Part shown: one piece after another, positions 44,047 through 52,502 of the stretch
How the letters are laid out: each line of letters starts with the position of its first letter
Position numbering within the stretch: position 1 is the first letter of the stretch
NCBI GenBank assembly: GCA_021788625.1
Contig: JAJYKL010000009.1
Coordinates: 1-64,000 of the forward strand
Direction of reading: 5' to 3'
Length of the DNA: 64,000 nucleotides
Source of the DNA: Chloroflexota bacterium
Lineage (GTDB): Bacteria; Chloroflexota; Anaerolineae; J036; Brachytrichaceae
Made by a program: the position numbers and the translations under genes
Notes under the pieces: model-generated
Seen by the model: the letters and a program-made list of their open reading frames with translations, nothing else
What the model was told of the DNA's origin: nothing
The model's database searches: none

Positions 44047-45694
44047 GCGCAGGCTCAAGCGCGAGCTGCTGATCCTGGCTGGATTTATGGGCACTGGCAA
44101 ATCCACCGTCGGGCAGCTATGTGCGAAGTCGCTTGGATACGACTTTATCGATGCCGACGCTGAGATTGAACGGCGTGCCGACATGAGCATTGCTCAGATT
44201 TTCGAGCAGCAGGGGGAGGTCGCCTTCCGGAGGATTGAAGCGGATCTGGTGCGGGAACTGGTGATGCGCCGCAGAACGGTGATTGCTACCGGTGGTGGCA
44301 TGATGGTCGAACCCACGAACCGGCACGCGCTGCTGCAGGCAGGCACATGTGTATGCCTGACAGCTTCACCGGAGGTCATTGTACAGAGAGTCGATGCGGA
44401 CACACGCCCCATGCTGCGCGGAGGTGCCGTTCGAGAGCGTGTGGCGAAACTCCTGAAGGAGCGTGAGAGTACATACCAGGAACTGCACTATCAGGTGGAT
44501 ACGTCAAATTGCACACCTGAAGAAACAGCCGCCCAGGTTCTGACACTCTACGGCGCTGAGTGGACGCGCTTTCGCGTAAACACGCCACCAGTATTAGCGG
44601 GTTTGAGCAGAAGCAACTACTACGATATAGTCTTTGGCTGTGATATTCTCGATCAGCTTGGTTCTGCCCTCTCAGGACGTGGCTGGTCGGTGCCGTTCGC
44701 CATTATCAGTGACGAGATCGTCAGTCCGCTGTATGCACAGCGCATACGTGCCAATTTGGAGCACGCTGGCATCAGTGCTTTTATCCATACCATACCCCCC
44801 GGAGAAGCCAATAAAACGCTTGTGACAGTGGAGGATATTTATCGTGACTTCTCGGAGCACGGCCTGGAACGCGGTGGCGTAGTGCTGGCCGTGGGAGGGG
44901 GAATTGTCGGTGATGTGGCAGGTTTTGCAGCGGCCACTTACCTGCGCGGTGTGTCGTTTATACAAGTGCCTACCACCCTCCTGGCCATGGCTGACTCGAG
45001 CATAGGCGGGAAGGTCGGAGTAGATACTGCGTTTGGGAAGAATCTGGTCGGAGCCTTCAAGCAACCAGAGCTGGTCGCCATCGATACCGACTGCCTGAGC
45101 ACGCTCCCCTTTGAGGAGTTGAGCAACGGATATGCCGAGATCATAAAAGCAGCGCTGATCAGCGGCGGCGATAGCTATGCACGAGTCTGTGCGCATAAGC
45201 TGGGACCGAAGTCAGACAATTCCACGCCTTTCGGGCCTGGCGGTGAGGAATGGATCATCGAGGCGCTCCTGGATGCAATCGAATTGAAGCGCCGGGTGGT
45301 TGAAGAAGATCCATTTGAAAAGGGTCGCCGGGCAATACTAAACCTGGGACATACATTTGGTCACGGTATTGAAGCCTGGAGCCATTTCAGCATCAAGCAT
45401 GGACAGGCTGTGGCGCTAGGCATGCTGTGCGCTGCGCGACTGTCTAGTGCACTGGGGCTGTGCGACAAGGCTCTACCTGCACAGGTGAAACAGTTGCTCG
45501 ATGGGTCAGGGTTGCCGGTACGCCTTCCGGCCGCTGACGCAGAAGCCATTTGGGCGCTGATGCAGAGCGACAAGAAACGGCGCGACAACCATCTGCGCTT
45601 CGTACTCATGCATGGTCCGGGTGATGTCATCGTATATGACGGTGTGTCAGCGGTAGATGCCAAGCGTGTCCTTATGACACTGGGTGAAGAGTGA
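44039..45694 (+). CDS. aroKB: Bifunctional shikimate kinase / 3-dehydroquinate synthase
   Basis: This is a single 551-residue fusion of two pathway enzymes. Residues about 1-175 are shikimate kinase: P-loop LAGFMGTGKSTVG, then DADAEIERRADMSIAQIFEQQGE and ATGGGMMVE. Residues about 185-551 are dehydroquinate synthase: VLAVGGGIVGDVAGFAAATYLRGV, VPTTLLAMADSSIGGKVGVD, then the metal-site NLGHTFGHGIE. Steps 5 and 2 of the pathway are thus in one chain. I chose the ATG at 44039, which overlaps aroC by eight bases; the longer ORF is aroC's shadow. 3-dehydroquinate dehydratase is absent nearby. Confidence 0.95.
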   Translation: MSERRLKRELLILAGFMGTGKSTVGQLCAKSLGYDFIDADAEIERRADMSIAQIFEQQGEVAFRRIEADLVRELVMRRRTVIATGGGMMVEPTNRHALLQAGTCVCLTASPEVIVQRVDADTRPMLRGGAVRERVAKLLKERESTYQELHYQVDTSNCTPEETAAQVLTLYGAEWTRFRVNTPPVLAGLSRSNYYDIVFGCDILDQLGSALSGRGWSVPFAIISDEIVSPLYAQRIRANLEHAGISAFIHTIPPGEANKTLVTVEDIYRDFSEHGLERGGVVLAVGGGIVGDVAGFAAATYLRGVSFIQVPTTLLAMADSSIGGKVGVDTAFGKNLVGAFKQPELVAIDTDCLSTLPFEELSNGYAEIIKAALISGGDSYARVCAHKLGPKSDNSTPFGPGGEEWIIEALLDAIELKRRVVEEDPFEKGRRAILNLGHTFGHGIEAWSHFSIKHGQAVALGMLCAARLSSALGLCDKALPAQVKQLLDGSGLPVRLPAADAEAIWALMQSDKKRRDNHLRFVLMHGPGDVIVYDGVSAVDAKRVLMTLGEE

Positions 45695-45721
45695 GCACGT
45701 CGCGCGAGTTGACAAGGAGAC

Positions 45722-46987
45722 ATGATAAGAATGATCGCACTACGTTTAGGAAAAAACACCTTGGGAATGGTATTTCTGGCTGTCACACTGGCAATCAGCG
45801 CTTGCAGTGGTTTGGGGAGCACCAAACCGACCAGCGCGGTCATTACAGCCCCGGCTGCCAATAGTCAGGTAATGGTTGGCGATGTCGTAACGATCCAGGG
45901 GCAGGCCACCGGATCCAACATTACTCGGGTGGATGTGATTGTGGATTCATCGGTCCAGGGTTCGGTGCAAGCTTCCGATAAGACGCAGGGGGTGTCCTCA
46001 CTGCCCGTTGTGATCACCTGGACCACACAACTGGTGGGCGCACATTATGCACAACTCAACGTGTACGGGCAGAATAATAAGATGATTGCCAAGTCCGATG
46101 CGGTTGTTTTTAACACCAAGGCGGCGCCGGCTACACCTGCACCGACTCTACCGCCAGCTACGCCAACCCGCCTGGCACCCACGAGTTTCCCCACAGCCGC
46201 GCCAATCAGTACCACAACTGAACTCACCCTCACATCTGCTCTCACCGCGACGTCAGCACTCACTCCTGCGGTCACGGTTAATAACGACAGTGGCTTTGTC
46301 AATGTTCGCAGCGGTCCTGACATCACTTATGATCTGATTGGTAAATTGAACCAGGGTGATACGGTTCCACTAAAGGGTAAGAATGCGGACGGTTCCTGGT
46401 GGCAGATCACGTTCGGTAAGGGCAAAGGGGGAGTTGGCTGGGTGCGGGGTGACCTGGTCGTAGCCAATGCCGCGGCGAAGAGTGTACCGGTGGTCTCTGC
46501 ACCACCCAGGCCTACGGCTCCACCCATGACGGACACACCACCTGGACCAACCGCTACACCGCCCAGCGTGGCACAAGCTACCTCAGCCGCTACGGCTTCT
46601 GGTCCAGTGTGCAATGCCAGCTCATCGGACTGGCGTGGCGCCAATCCGAATTACCCATTCTGCGTAAAAGCGGACTTTAATTGGGGGAATAGCGCATGGG
46701 ATTGGACGGTATTTGATAACGGACGCGATGGGAAGATATTTCTTAACTGGAATATATACGGATCCAACATAAACCAGGTGTGGATCCACTTCGTCCACGA
46801 TGCGACGATTTGTTCGTTTGACCGCCCCGCACAGAAAACAGTAAATCAACAGGTGGGCCTTACAGGGCCGTACAATTTTAACGTTATAGACTTTCCCTAT
46901 GGTGGTACATATAGGGTATATCTGGAGATCACTCTCACCGACGGGCGCGTTGTGCAGTGGGGTGAGAAAAAGCTCTGCATCCGTTAG
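45722..46987 (+). CDS. Secreted lipoprotein with Ig-like, SH3 and C-terminal domains
   Basis: The 421-residue product has a lipoprotein signal with lipobox ending ISAC (about residue 27). An Ig-like beta domain (about 38-130, AVITAPAANSQVMVGDVVTIQG) is followed by a long Thr/Pro/Ala linker. An SH3-like domain comes next (about 190-250, NDSGFVNVRSGPDITYDLIGKLNQGD), then another Pro/Thr linker and a C-terminal domain (about 310-421) with three or four Cys. The parts suggest a cell-wall-attached protein. AAGGAG lies close to the ATG; an ATG three codons later may be used. It follows the aro cluster but has no evident connection. Confidence 0.75.
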   Translation: MIRMIALRLGKNTLGMVFLAVTLAISACSGLGSTKPTSAVITAPAANSQVMVGDVVTIQGQATGSNITRVDVIVDSSVQGSVQASDKTQGVSSLPVVITWTTQLVGAHYAQLNVYGQNNKMIAKSDAVVFNTKAAPATPAPTLPPATPTRLAPTSFPTAAPISTTTELTLTSALTATSALTPAVTVNNDSGFVNVRSGPDITYDLIGKLNQGDTVPLKGKNADGSWWQITFGKGKGGVGWVRGDLVVANAAAKSVPVVSAPPRPTAPPMTDTPPGPTATPPSVAQATSAATASGPVCNASSSDWRGANPNYPFCVKADFNWGNSAWDWTVFDNGRDGKIFLNWNIYGSNINQVWIHFVHDATICSFDRPAQKTVNQQVGLTGPYNFNVIDFPYGGTYRVYLEITLTDGRVVQWGEKKLCIR

Positions 46988-47043
46988 GTTTGCCAAAAAC
47001 GCACATAAAGTAGCGCGTTACATGGAGGCACAGCATACGGGGC

Positions 47044-47967
47044 ATGCATTGCCCCATGCGTGTAGATCGCAGAATGAGCCTGACGCCAATCCGCCTGAAA
47101 CACCTGGCAGGTGCGGGTGTGGTTTCAGTTCTTGTGGCAACTATACTTTCCGGTTGTGCACTATCTAGCCTAACCCCCAAACCAGCCTCGGGTGTCACCG
47201 CTGAAATCACCGAACCTGTTGATCACGAAGTGATCTTCGAGAGGAGGCAACTATTGGTGAACGGCTTTGCATTAGGGCCTGGAATTTCACTGGCAGAAGT
47301 GGTGATCGACACGGATAGACATACTCTGCTGCTGGCTCATCCTACGACGCAAGACGCTCCGGAAGTCCACATTTCAGGCAGCTATGTACTGCTCAGCACG
47401 GGAGAACATACGGTGCAGCTTTTCGTATATGACCAGAACCGACTGTTACTGGCCCAGTCCGCGAAGGTAATGTTTACTGTGCAAGCAACAGCCACCGTCG
47501 AACCCACAGCATCTGCCGTCATAGAAAGTTCTCCATCCAGTCCAACTGGTACCTTGCCCGTAAACACCGGTATGAAATCCACGCCAACGCCAACCCTGGG
47601 CGGGCTGGAGACACCAACGGCGAGTTTGACGCCGAGTCCTGTTACCATGCCAGTGCCGACTGTGACATCCCAAACCGTTTCTACAGTGACACCAACCCCA
47701 ACACCGACACCTGCAAAACAGCGCGCCATAATTCGGAGATCCACGAAGAATTTGCCATCCGTCGCCTGCACCGTTATTGTGTCAAGAGCTTCTGTACGGA
47801 ACGGACCGGCGAGTGCATATCGATACTTGGGCACGTTATTTTTCCGAAAGAAGGTGCGTGGGTATGGAACCAATCGTAGTGGTCGTTGGATAATGGTTTC
47901 GTTTGAGCACAGCCAATCTGGTCAAGGCTGGATTTTAAGAAAGCAGGTAGCCTGTGCCAGGCATTGA
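47044..47967 (+). CDS. Secreted lipoprotein with SH3-like domain, paralog of previous
   Basis: The 307-residue protein shares the plan of its neighbour: lipobox LSGC (about residue 38), an Ig-like domain (about 50-145, AEITEPVDHEVIFERRQLLVNG), a Thr/Pro/Ser linker (about 150-225), and a C-terminal SH3-like domain (IVSRASVRNGPASAYRYLGTL to the end). It lacks the final cysteine domain. The ATG at 47044 is arbitrary among three in-frame candidates (47044, 47056, 47074). The two genes look like a tandem duplication that diverged. Confidence 0.7.
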   Translation: MHCPMRVDRRMSLTPIRLKHLAGAGVVSVLVATILSGCALSSLTPKPASGVTAEITEPVDHEVIFERRQLLVNGFALGPGISLAEVVIDTDRHTLLLAHPTTQDAPEVHISGSYVLLSTGEHTVQLFVYDQNRLLLAQSAKVMFTVQATATVEPTASAVIESSPSSPTGTLPVNTGMKSTPTPTLGGLETPTASLTPSPVTMPVPTVTSQTVSTVTPTPTPTPAKQRAIIRRSTKNLPSVACTVIVSRASVRNGPASAYRYLGTLFFRKKVRGYGTNRSGRWIMVSFEHSQSGQGWILRKQVACARH

Positions 47968-48125
47968 CCACCAGCGCTTCCTGAAACGTAATGAACACGG
48001 CTTATGGTTGGCATAACGTGCTCGCGGCATGGTGTGCGATACTTTTTGGAGGGTCAGGTACAGTTACAGGCACTTTATGATCGTAACCATACAATAAAGA
48101 GGTGGTAGCATACGTTGAAGACCAT

Positions 48126-48167
48126 CACTTCACTGAAATGAAGTGGGTCAGTCGGCTCTTGTATAAT
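48126..48167 (+). promoter_or_regulatory. Promoter with palindrome upstream of the recombinase
   Basis: TATAAT (48162-48167) is a perfect -10 element. The palindrome CACTTCA-CTGAAA-TGAAGTG (48126-48145) overlaps the position where a -35 would lie, so it may be an operator. The start codon follows 20 bases after the -10, with GGGGTG as ribosome-binding site. Confidence 0.55.
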
Positions 48168-48187
48168 CGAACGACGGGGTGTAACTT

Positions 48188-49111
48188 ATGCAATGGCAAA
48201 CCGCAATTGATGAATTTTTAAAGTTCCTGGAGACAGAACGCAGTTCCTCGGTGAACACGGTATTGGCTTATCGAAATGATTTGAGCCAATTTACGGACTA
48301 CCTCTTACAGGCAATGTCCACTGACAGCGATTGGTCCTCTATCAATCAAGAGGCAATCGTCAACTATGTCGACTCATTGACTCAGCGCGGTTATACCAAA
48401 TCCACGATAGCCCGAAAAATCGCGGCATTGAAGACGTTGTTCCACTGGCTGAACCAGCGCGGACAGATGCACGATGATCCGACGTTGCGCCTTAAGTCGC
48501 CGCGGGTAGACAAACGCACACCGCGCCTGCTGACACAAGAAGAGGTGAACGCCCTCATTGATGCCACAGCGACGGTACCGCAACCGCGTTCGTCGCGTGA
48601 TCGGGCTCTGCTCGAGGTGGTGTATTCAACCGGTATGCGCGTATCAGAAGCCATCAACCTGCGCCTGGAAGATATTGACCTGCAGGCCAATGAGGTCCGT
48701 TGCATGGGCCGGGGTAATCGCCAGCGCCGGGCTCCCTTGCTACCCCGCGCCGTGGAGGCCATCCGCGATTATCTTGCTCATGCACGGGTGGAGCTAATTG
48801 GCAATGTCTCCACTGATTACGTTTTTCTAAACCCACAAGGCACGCGTTTGACGCGCCAGGCGGTCTGGTTGATGACTCGACAGTACTCCAGAGCAGCTGG
48901 AATTGAGGGCGATGTCACACCTCATACGCTGCGCCACTCGCGCGCTGCGCATATGCTGGGTGGTGGTGAGGATGTGCGGCGCGTTCAGGAGTGGTTGGGT
49001 CACGCCAATCTGGCTACCACGCAGATGTACCAGCCGCGCCCAATCGCAAAGGTACAGCACGAGGCGCGCGACCTGGAAATATCACCTATCCAGCCTCAGC
49101 CCGGATCATAA
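48188..49111 (+). CDS. xer: Tyrosine recombinase of the XerC/XerD family
   Basis: The 307-residue protein has an N-terminal SAM-like core-binding domain (AYRNDLSQFTDYL) and the catalytic domain: Arg in STGMRVSEAINL, HTLRHSRAAHML (His and Arg), WLGHANLATTQMY (His and the nucleophile Tyr). The conserved Lys of the beta-hairpin, usually VxGKGxKxR, reads MGRGNRQR, so Lys is Arg. Length and lack of phage neighbours favour chromosome dimer resolution rather than an integrase. No dif-like site was sought or found. XerC and XerD cannot be separated from this sequence alone. Confidence 0.87.
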   Translation: MQWQTAIDEFLKFLETERSSSVNTVLAYRNDLSQFTDYLLQAMSTDSDWSSINQEAIVNYVDSLTQRGYTKSTIARKIAALKTLFHWLNQRGQMHDDPTLRLKSPRVDKRTPRLLTQEEVNALIDATATVPQPRSSRDRALLEVVYSTGMRVSEAINLRLEDIDLQANEVRCMGRGNRQRRAPLLPRAVEAIRDYLAHARVELIGNVSTDYVFLNPQGTRLTRQAVWLMTRQYSRAAGIEGDVTPHTLRHSRAAHMLGGGEDVRRVQEWLGHANLATTQMYQPRPIAKVQHEARDLEISPIQPQPGS

Positions 49112-49235
49112 CGTCCGACCCGGATCGCAGACCCGATCACTTCGTGCAAGAGTTCCCATAACGGCAGCCTGTGAGATGCCCTATAGGCGTTTATTGTATT
49201 GAAAGCGTGCGCTATACTGTTTTTGACTTATCGGT

Positions 49236-49850
49236 ATGAACGAGACGATGGAGCAAACGCATCCTGAACCATCACTCCAGGCCCTGCAGTCAGGCGACAG
49301 GCTGGAGTTCAGCCGTCTGGTAGAGGCTTACTCTGCACCGATCTATCGCCTGGCGCTAAAAATCCTTGGAAACCAGCAGGATGCAGAAGATGTGCTGCAG
49401 GAGACCTTTATCAAAGCGTATCGGCACCTGGGTGAATTTGAGGGCAGAAGCAAAATTTCAACCTGGTTGTATCGTATTGCCTCCAATGAAGCACTGATGC
49501 TGCTACGCCGCAGGCATCCTGAGGCGATCTCGGTAGACGAGGATGTGCAGACGACGGATGGTGAACAGGAACCTGTTGAGATAGCCGATTGGTGTTGCCT
49601 GCCCGAAGAGGAGCTGCTTACAACTGAATCACGTGATTATCTGGATCACGCCATCGACACGCTTTCGCCGAACCTAAAAGTGGTATTCCTTCTGCGTGAT
49701 ATAGAAGGTCTATCGGTGCGCGAAGCGGCTGAAGCACTCCATATCAGTGAGGCGGCCGTTAAGACACGTCTGTTACGAGCCCGCCTGCAATTGCGTGAAG
49801 AGCTCTCGCATTATTATGCAGAACGGTTGGGGGAGGTGAGACGTATATGA
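49236..49850 (+). CDS. ECF-type RNA polymerase sigma factor
   Basis: The 204-residue protein has sigma regions 2 and 4: FSRLVEAYSAPIYRLALKILGNQQDAEDVLQETFIKAYR (region 2 with -10 recognition helices) and VVFLLRDIEGLSVREAAEALHISEAAVKTRLLRARLQLRE (region 4). A linker of about 35 acidic residues with a Cys-Cys pair (ADWCCLPEEELL) separates them. No Shine-Dalgarno is visible; TATACT about 17 bases upstream of the ATG is a -10 candidate. It overlaps the anti-sigma gene by four bases (ATGA), and OsmC follows, so this is a sigma/anti-sigma/target operon. Confidence 0.92.
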   Translation: MNETMEQTHPEPSLQALQSGDRLEFSRLVEAYSAPIYRLALKILGNQQDAEDVLQETFIKAYRHLGEFEGRSKISTWLYRIASNEALMLLRRRHPEAISVDEDVQTTDGEQEPVEIADWCCLPEEELLTTESRDYLDHAIDTLSPNLKVVFLLRDIEGLSVREAAEALHISEAAVKTRLLRARLQLREELSHYYAERLGEVRRI

Positions 49851-50161
49851 CCCAACAGGAACATGGATGTATACATCCGAACTGCCACGAGTTGCTGGGC
49901 CGGCTATCGGATTATGTGGATGGAGAGCTGGATCAGGCGTTATGCATCGAGATTGAGAAGCATATGGCCGAGTGCGAGCGTTGTCACTTAGTTATCGATA
50001 CGCTACGTAAAACCGTGGAGCTCTACCGATCCATGCCGACGCCACCTCTGCCTGATGACGTGCGCGGGCGCCTGCTATTGCGCCTGAATCTGGAAGATTT
50101 TGTAGTCAAGAGTGATGAGATAAATACTGAAGACAAGAAAGCACCAGCCGGTATGGAGTAA
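49847..50161 (+). CDS. Soluble zinc-finger anti-sigma factor (zf-HC2/ZAS type)
   Basis: The 104-residue protein has the ZAS motif: NCHELLGRLSDYVDGELD followed by HMAECERCH, giving His-x3-Cys-x2-Cys for zinc. It lacks a membrane segment, so like RsrA it should be cytoplasmic and could sense oxidants through the zinc thiols. It overlaps the sigma gene and precedes osmC by three bases. The acidic C-terminus (NLEDFVVKSDEINTEDKK) is unremarkable. Confidence 0.88.
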   Translation: MTQQEHGCIHPNCHELLGRLSDYVDGELDQALCIEIEKHMAECERCHLVIDTLRKTVELYRSMPTPPLPDDVRGRLLLRLNLEDFVVKSDEINTEDKKAPAGME

Positions 50162-50164
50162 AAA

Positions 50165-50614
50165 ATGGATGCGAAAGTAACCTGGAATCACGATATGAGT
50201 TTTACGGGTGTAGGCGCTGGATCGGAGATACTGGTGCCAATTGGCTCACGCCCGGCTCCAGATCAACCCGCTGAGGGTACCAGCCCAATGGAGATGGTCC
50301 TTATGGCGATGGCTGGTTGCACGGCGATGGATGTGATCTCGATTTTAAAGAAAAAGCGGCAGGATGTGACAGGTTTTGAAGTCCGCGTCCATGGTGATCG
50401 GGCTGAACAGCACCCGCGGGTATACACGCATATCACGCTGGAATATGTGGTGACAGGCCGGCACGTGGAAGAGGCGGCCGTGCAGCGATCCATTCAACTA
50501 TCGTTGGAGAAGTACTGCAGCGTACATGCCATGCTCAGTAAAGCCGTACCCATCGAGCACTCCTACCGCGTTATCGAAGAGGAGCCTGCTGCAGCACATT
50601 CCGCTGGATCCTGA
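50165..50614 (+). CDS. osmC: OsmC/Ohr-family peroxiredoxin-like protein
   Basis: The 149-residue protein shows GTSPMEMVLMAMAGCTAMDVISILKKK, with the peroxidatic Cys after MAG, and the resolving Cys in LEKYCSVHAMLSK. It reduces organic hydroperoxides and fatty-acid peroxides in the cytoplasm with a thiol partner. As the third gene of the sigma/anti-sigma operon it is the likely output: it would detoxify the signal that frees the sigma factor. The Arg that marks Ohr activation is not clearly identifiable. Confidence 0.88.
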   Translation: MDAKVTWNHDMSFTGVGAGSEILVPIGSRPAPDQPAEGTSPMEMVLMAMAGCTAMDVISILKKKRQDVTGFEVRVHGDRAEQHPRVYTHITLEYVVTGRHVEEAAVQRSIQLSLEKYCSVHAMLSKAVPIEHSYRVIEEEPAAAHSAGS

Positions 50615-50647
50615 TCACGCGGGGCAACCGTTCGTTTTACACGATCG

Positions 50648-51166
50648 CTACGATATTGCTGCCCGGCGCGCAGCGGAGGCCAGCAGGGCGGTAGCGAGAA
50701 CAGCCAATGCAACAGCAATGCCAAAAGGCAGCGAAATATGCGCGGATATGGCGGCGACTCCCAGCGCTGATCCGGCCAGTGCGAGTGATGCCAGACGCAG
50801 CAGGTGCCTGCGTATCAGGGTTGCTTCCTGCCCCACATTCCCAGCCCGTGAAAAACGATGCATCAGCTCGCCCAGGTCCCATGCGCATAATGCAGCGATC
50901 ACGCATAATAACATCCAAAGGTCAGGCATCAGGATAAGTGTGCCGACGGCTGCGGACGCCATATAAAGCCAGGCGAGTTTAGGAGCGTGCACCCACTTAC
51001 GTGTCAGGCTCAATGTCAGCCACAAAATCCCGACGAGAATGGCGATACCGCCCAGGATCGCATGCCCTATCCACATGGTTCCGGCAGCGAGCGAGAGCAC
51101 GGCAACACTTTCACATACGATGAGGCTGAAGGTTAACTGACGCACCTTACACCCGCCTAATCGCAT
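50648..51166 (-). CDS. Hypothetical integral membrane protein of the DUF58 cluster
   Basis: The 172-residue protein, from the ATG at 51166, has five or six hydrophobic segments (FSLIVCESVAVLSLAAGTM, AILGGIAILVGILWLTL, LAWLYMASAAVGTLILM, LWMLLCVIAALCAWDL and others). It ends in an Ala-rich tail. It is the last gene of the minus-strand cluster DUF4129-unknown-MoxR-DUF58, overlapping the DUF58 gene by 20 bases. No domain is recognised; membership of the cluster suggests a role in assembling the same membrane complex. Confidence 0.65.
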   Translation of the reverse strand: MRLGGCKVRQLTFSLIVCESVAVLSLAAGTMWIGHAILGGIAILVGILWLTLSLTRKWVHAPKLAWLYMASAAVGTLILMPDLWMLLCVIAALCAWDLGELMHRFSRAGNVGQEATLIRRHLLRLASLALAGSALGVAAISAHISLPFGIAVALAVLATALLASAARRAAIS

Positions 51167-52484
51167 GTTCGCGGACTGGCTGCCGCGATAATGCAGCATG
51201 CAGCGCTTCATCGAGCGGCTGGTCCACATGCCAATCGACTACCTGCGCCCCCGCTCGCCGTAGCTGTGAAAGAGCTGAGTGGCGCTCCACCTGACCGATG
51301 CGCAGTGCCACACGCGCGCCTGGCAGGTTACCGACCTGTGACATCTCATACAGGAGTGGATTGGGACTCACTACCAGCAATCCGTATCCGTTGGCGCGTA
51401 ACCGCGTCAGAACAGGCACATCGTCTATACCGGTGAGTGGACCTATGAATACAATTTGTGATCCTGAGGGGAAGAACTGCCAAGGCAGGTGATCCAGAGA
51501 CTCCAGTGCATAGTTGTGACCGGTTGTAGCGCGACCCAATGCTCGCAAGATACGTTCGCGCTGAAAGCGTCCGTAACCAGGGAACACACCTTCGCGGCCA
51601 CGACCATAAATCCACAATCCCACATGGTTGCCTTGCGATAGGAACATCCCTGCCAGCGAGGCCGAAGCTTGAATGGTGTGATCATAAAGCGTGCCTTCCA
51701 CGGTGCGTACATCGTTCTGGCTGCGTGCATCCAGGATGAGACCGATGTCAGCAATGCGCTCCTGTTCAAACTCGTTGGTATAGAGGCCGCGCTCGTGCCG
51801 GGCACTAACACGCCAATTCACCCAGTGTAGCCGGTCGCCCATCTGATAGTCACGCAGGCCAAAGAAGTCAATGCCTGAGCCGCTCTGACGAGAGGGCACG
51901 GGACCCGCGAACCCGCGCGTCCGAGGCGGTCGCAGCACAAATGGACGCAATGTGCGTACCTCAGGACGCACGAGCAGTGTCGCGGCTGCGCTCAATACCT
52001 CGCTATACTGGAATACACCAAAGGATTCACCGATGGTCACCTGGACGGTGCGAAAATCGTACTCGCCGCGTGCCCCGCTCACCTGGTATTGCAGCGTTAG
52101 TTGACCTCCCGATGGAAGCTCTGCCAAAACGCTGGTCTGGCCGTCCAGCAGTTGCAGTCCGGGTGGCACGTGGTCTCGAACGAGCAGCTCTTCACGCAAT
52201 TCACCCTGATTAGTGAGTGTCAGCGTAACCGTCACGGGTTGGCCTGGGGATATACGCGCCTTGCCCAGCGTGCGTACTGCCATCAGGGAGGATGCCTTTC
52301 CTGGAGACGATTCAGGCCGCTTAAGCCATGCCATGCCCAGATAAATGGCAATTGGCAGCCCGAGGGCGATAACAGCACCGTTTAGTGTAGCCAGGCCAAC
52401 CAGTAGCATTACTGCAACCAACCCTAACAACACCAGGGGCCCGGTCTGAATCGTGGAGGATGAAGAGTTTGGCGGGTGAAGCAT
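51147..52484 (-). CDS. DUF58 domain protein
   Basis: The 445-residue protein has one or two N-terminal membrane helices (about 15-50), a central beta domain, and the DUF58 signature SGIDFFGLRDYQMGDRLHWVNWRVSARHERGLYTNEFEQE followed by an acidic VWA-like part (VNEFE, GLILDARSQND). DUF58 proteins accompany MoxR ATPases in folding or modifying secreted targets. The start ATG at 52484 follows the MoxR stop by 18 bases. Its function is inferred from this conserved pairing. Confidence 0.87.
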   Translation of the reverse strand: MLHPPNSSSSTIQTGPLVLLGLVAVMLLVGLATLNGAVIALGLPIAIYLGMAWLKRPESSPGKASSLMAVRTLGKARISPGQPVTVTLTLTNQGELREELLVRDHVPPGLQLLDGQTSVLAELPSGGQLTLQYQVSGARGEYDFRTVQVTIGESFGVFQYSEVLSAAATLLVRPEVRTLRPFVLRPPRTRGFAGPVPSRQSGSGIDFFGLRDYQMGDRLHWVNWRVSARHERGLYTNEFEQERIADIGLILDARSQNDVRTVEGTLYDHTIQASASLAGMFLSQGNHVGLWIYGRGREGVFPGYGRFQRERILRALGRATTGHNYALESLDHLPWQFFPSGSQIVFIGPLTGIDDVPVLTRLRANGYGLLVVSPNPLLYEMSQVGNLPGARVALRIGQVERHSALSQLRRAGAQVVDWHVDQPLDEALHAALSRQPVREHAIRRV

Positions 52485-52502
52485 CAAAAGTCAGCCTGAC
52501 AG

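Noticed and set aside
48188-49111. Prophage or integron integrase
   Set aside because: The gene is in a housekeeping context, with no attachment-site duplication, phage genes or gene cassettes; Xer-type length and motifs fit better.
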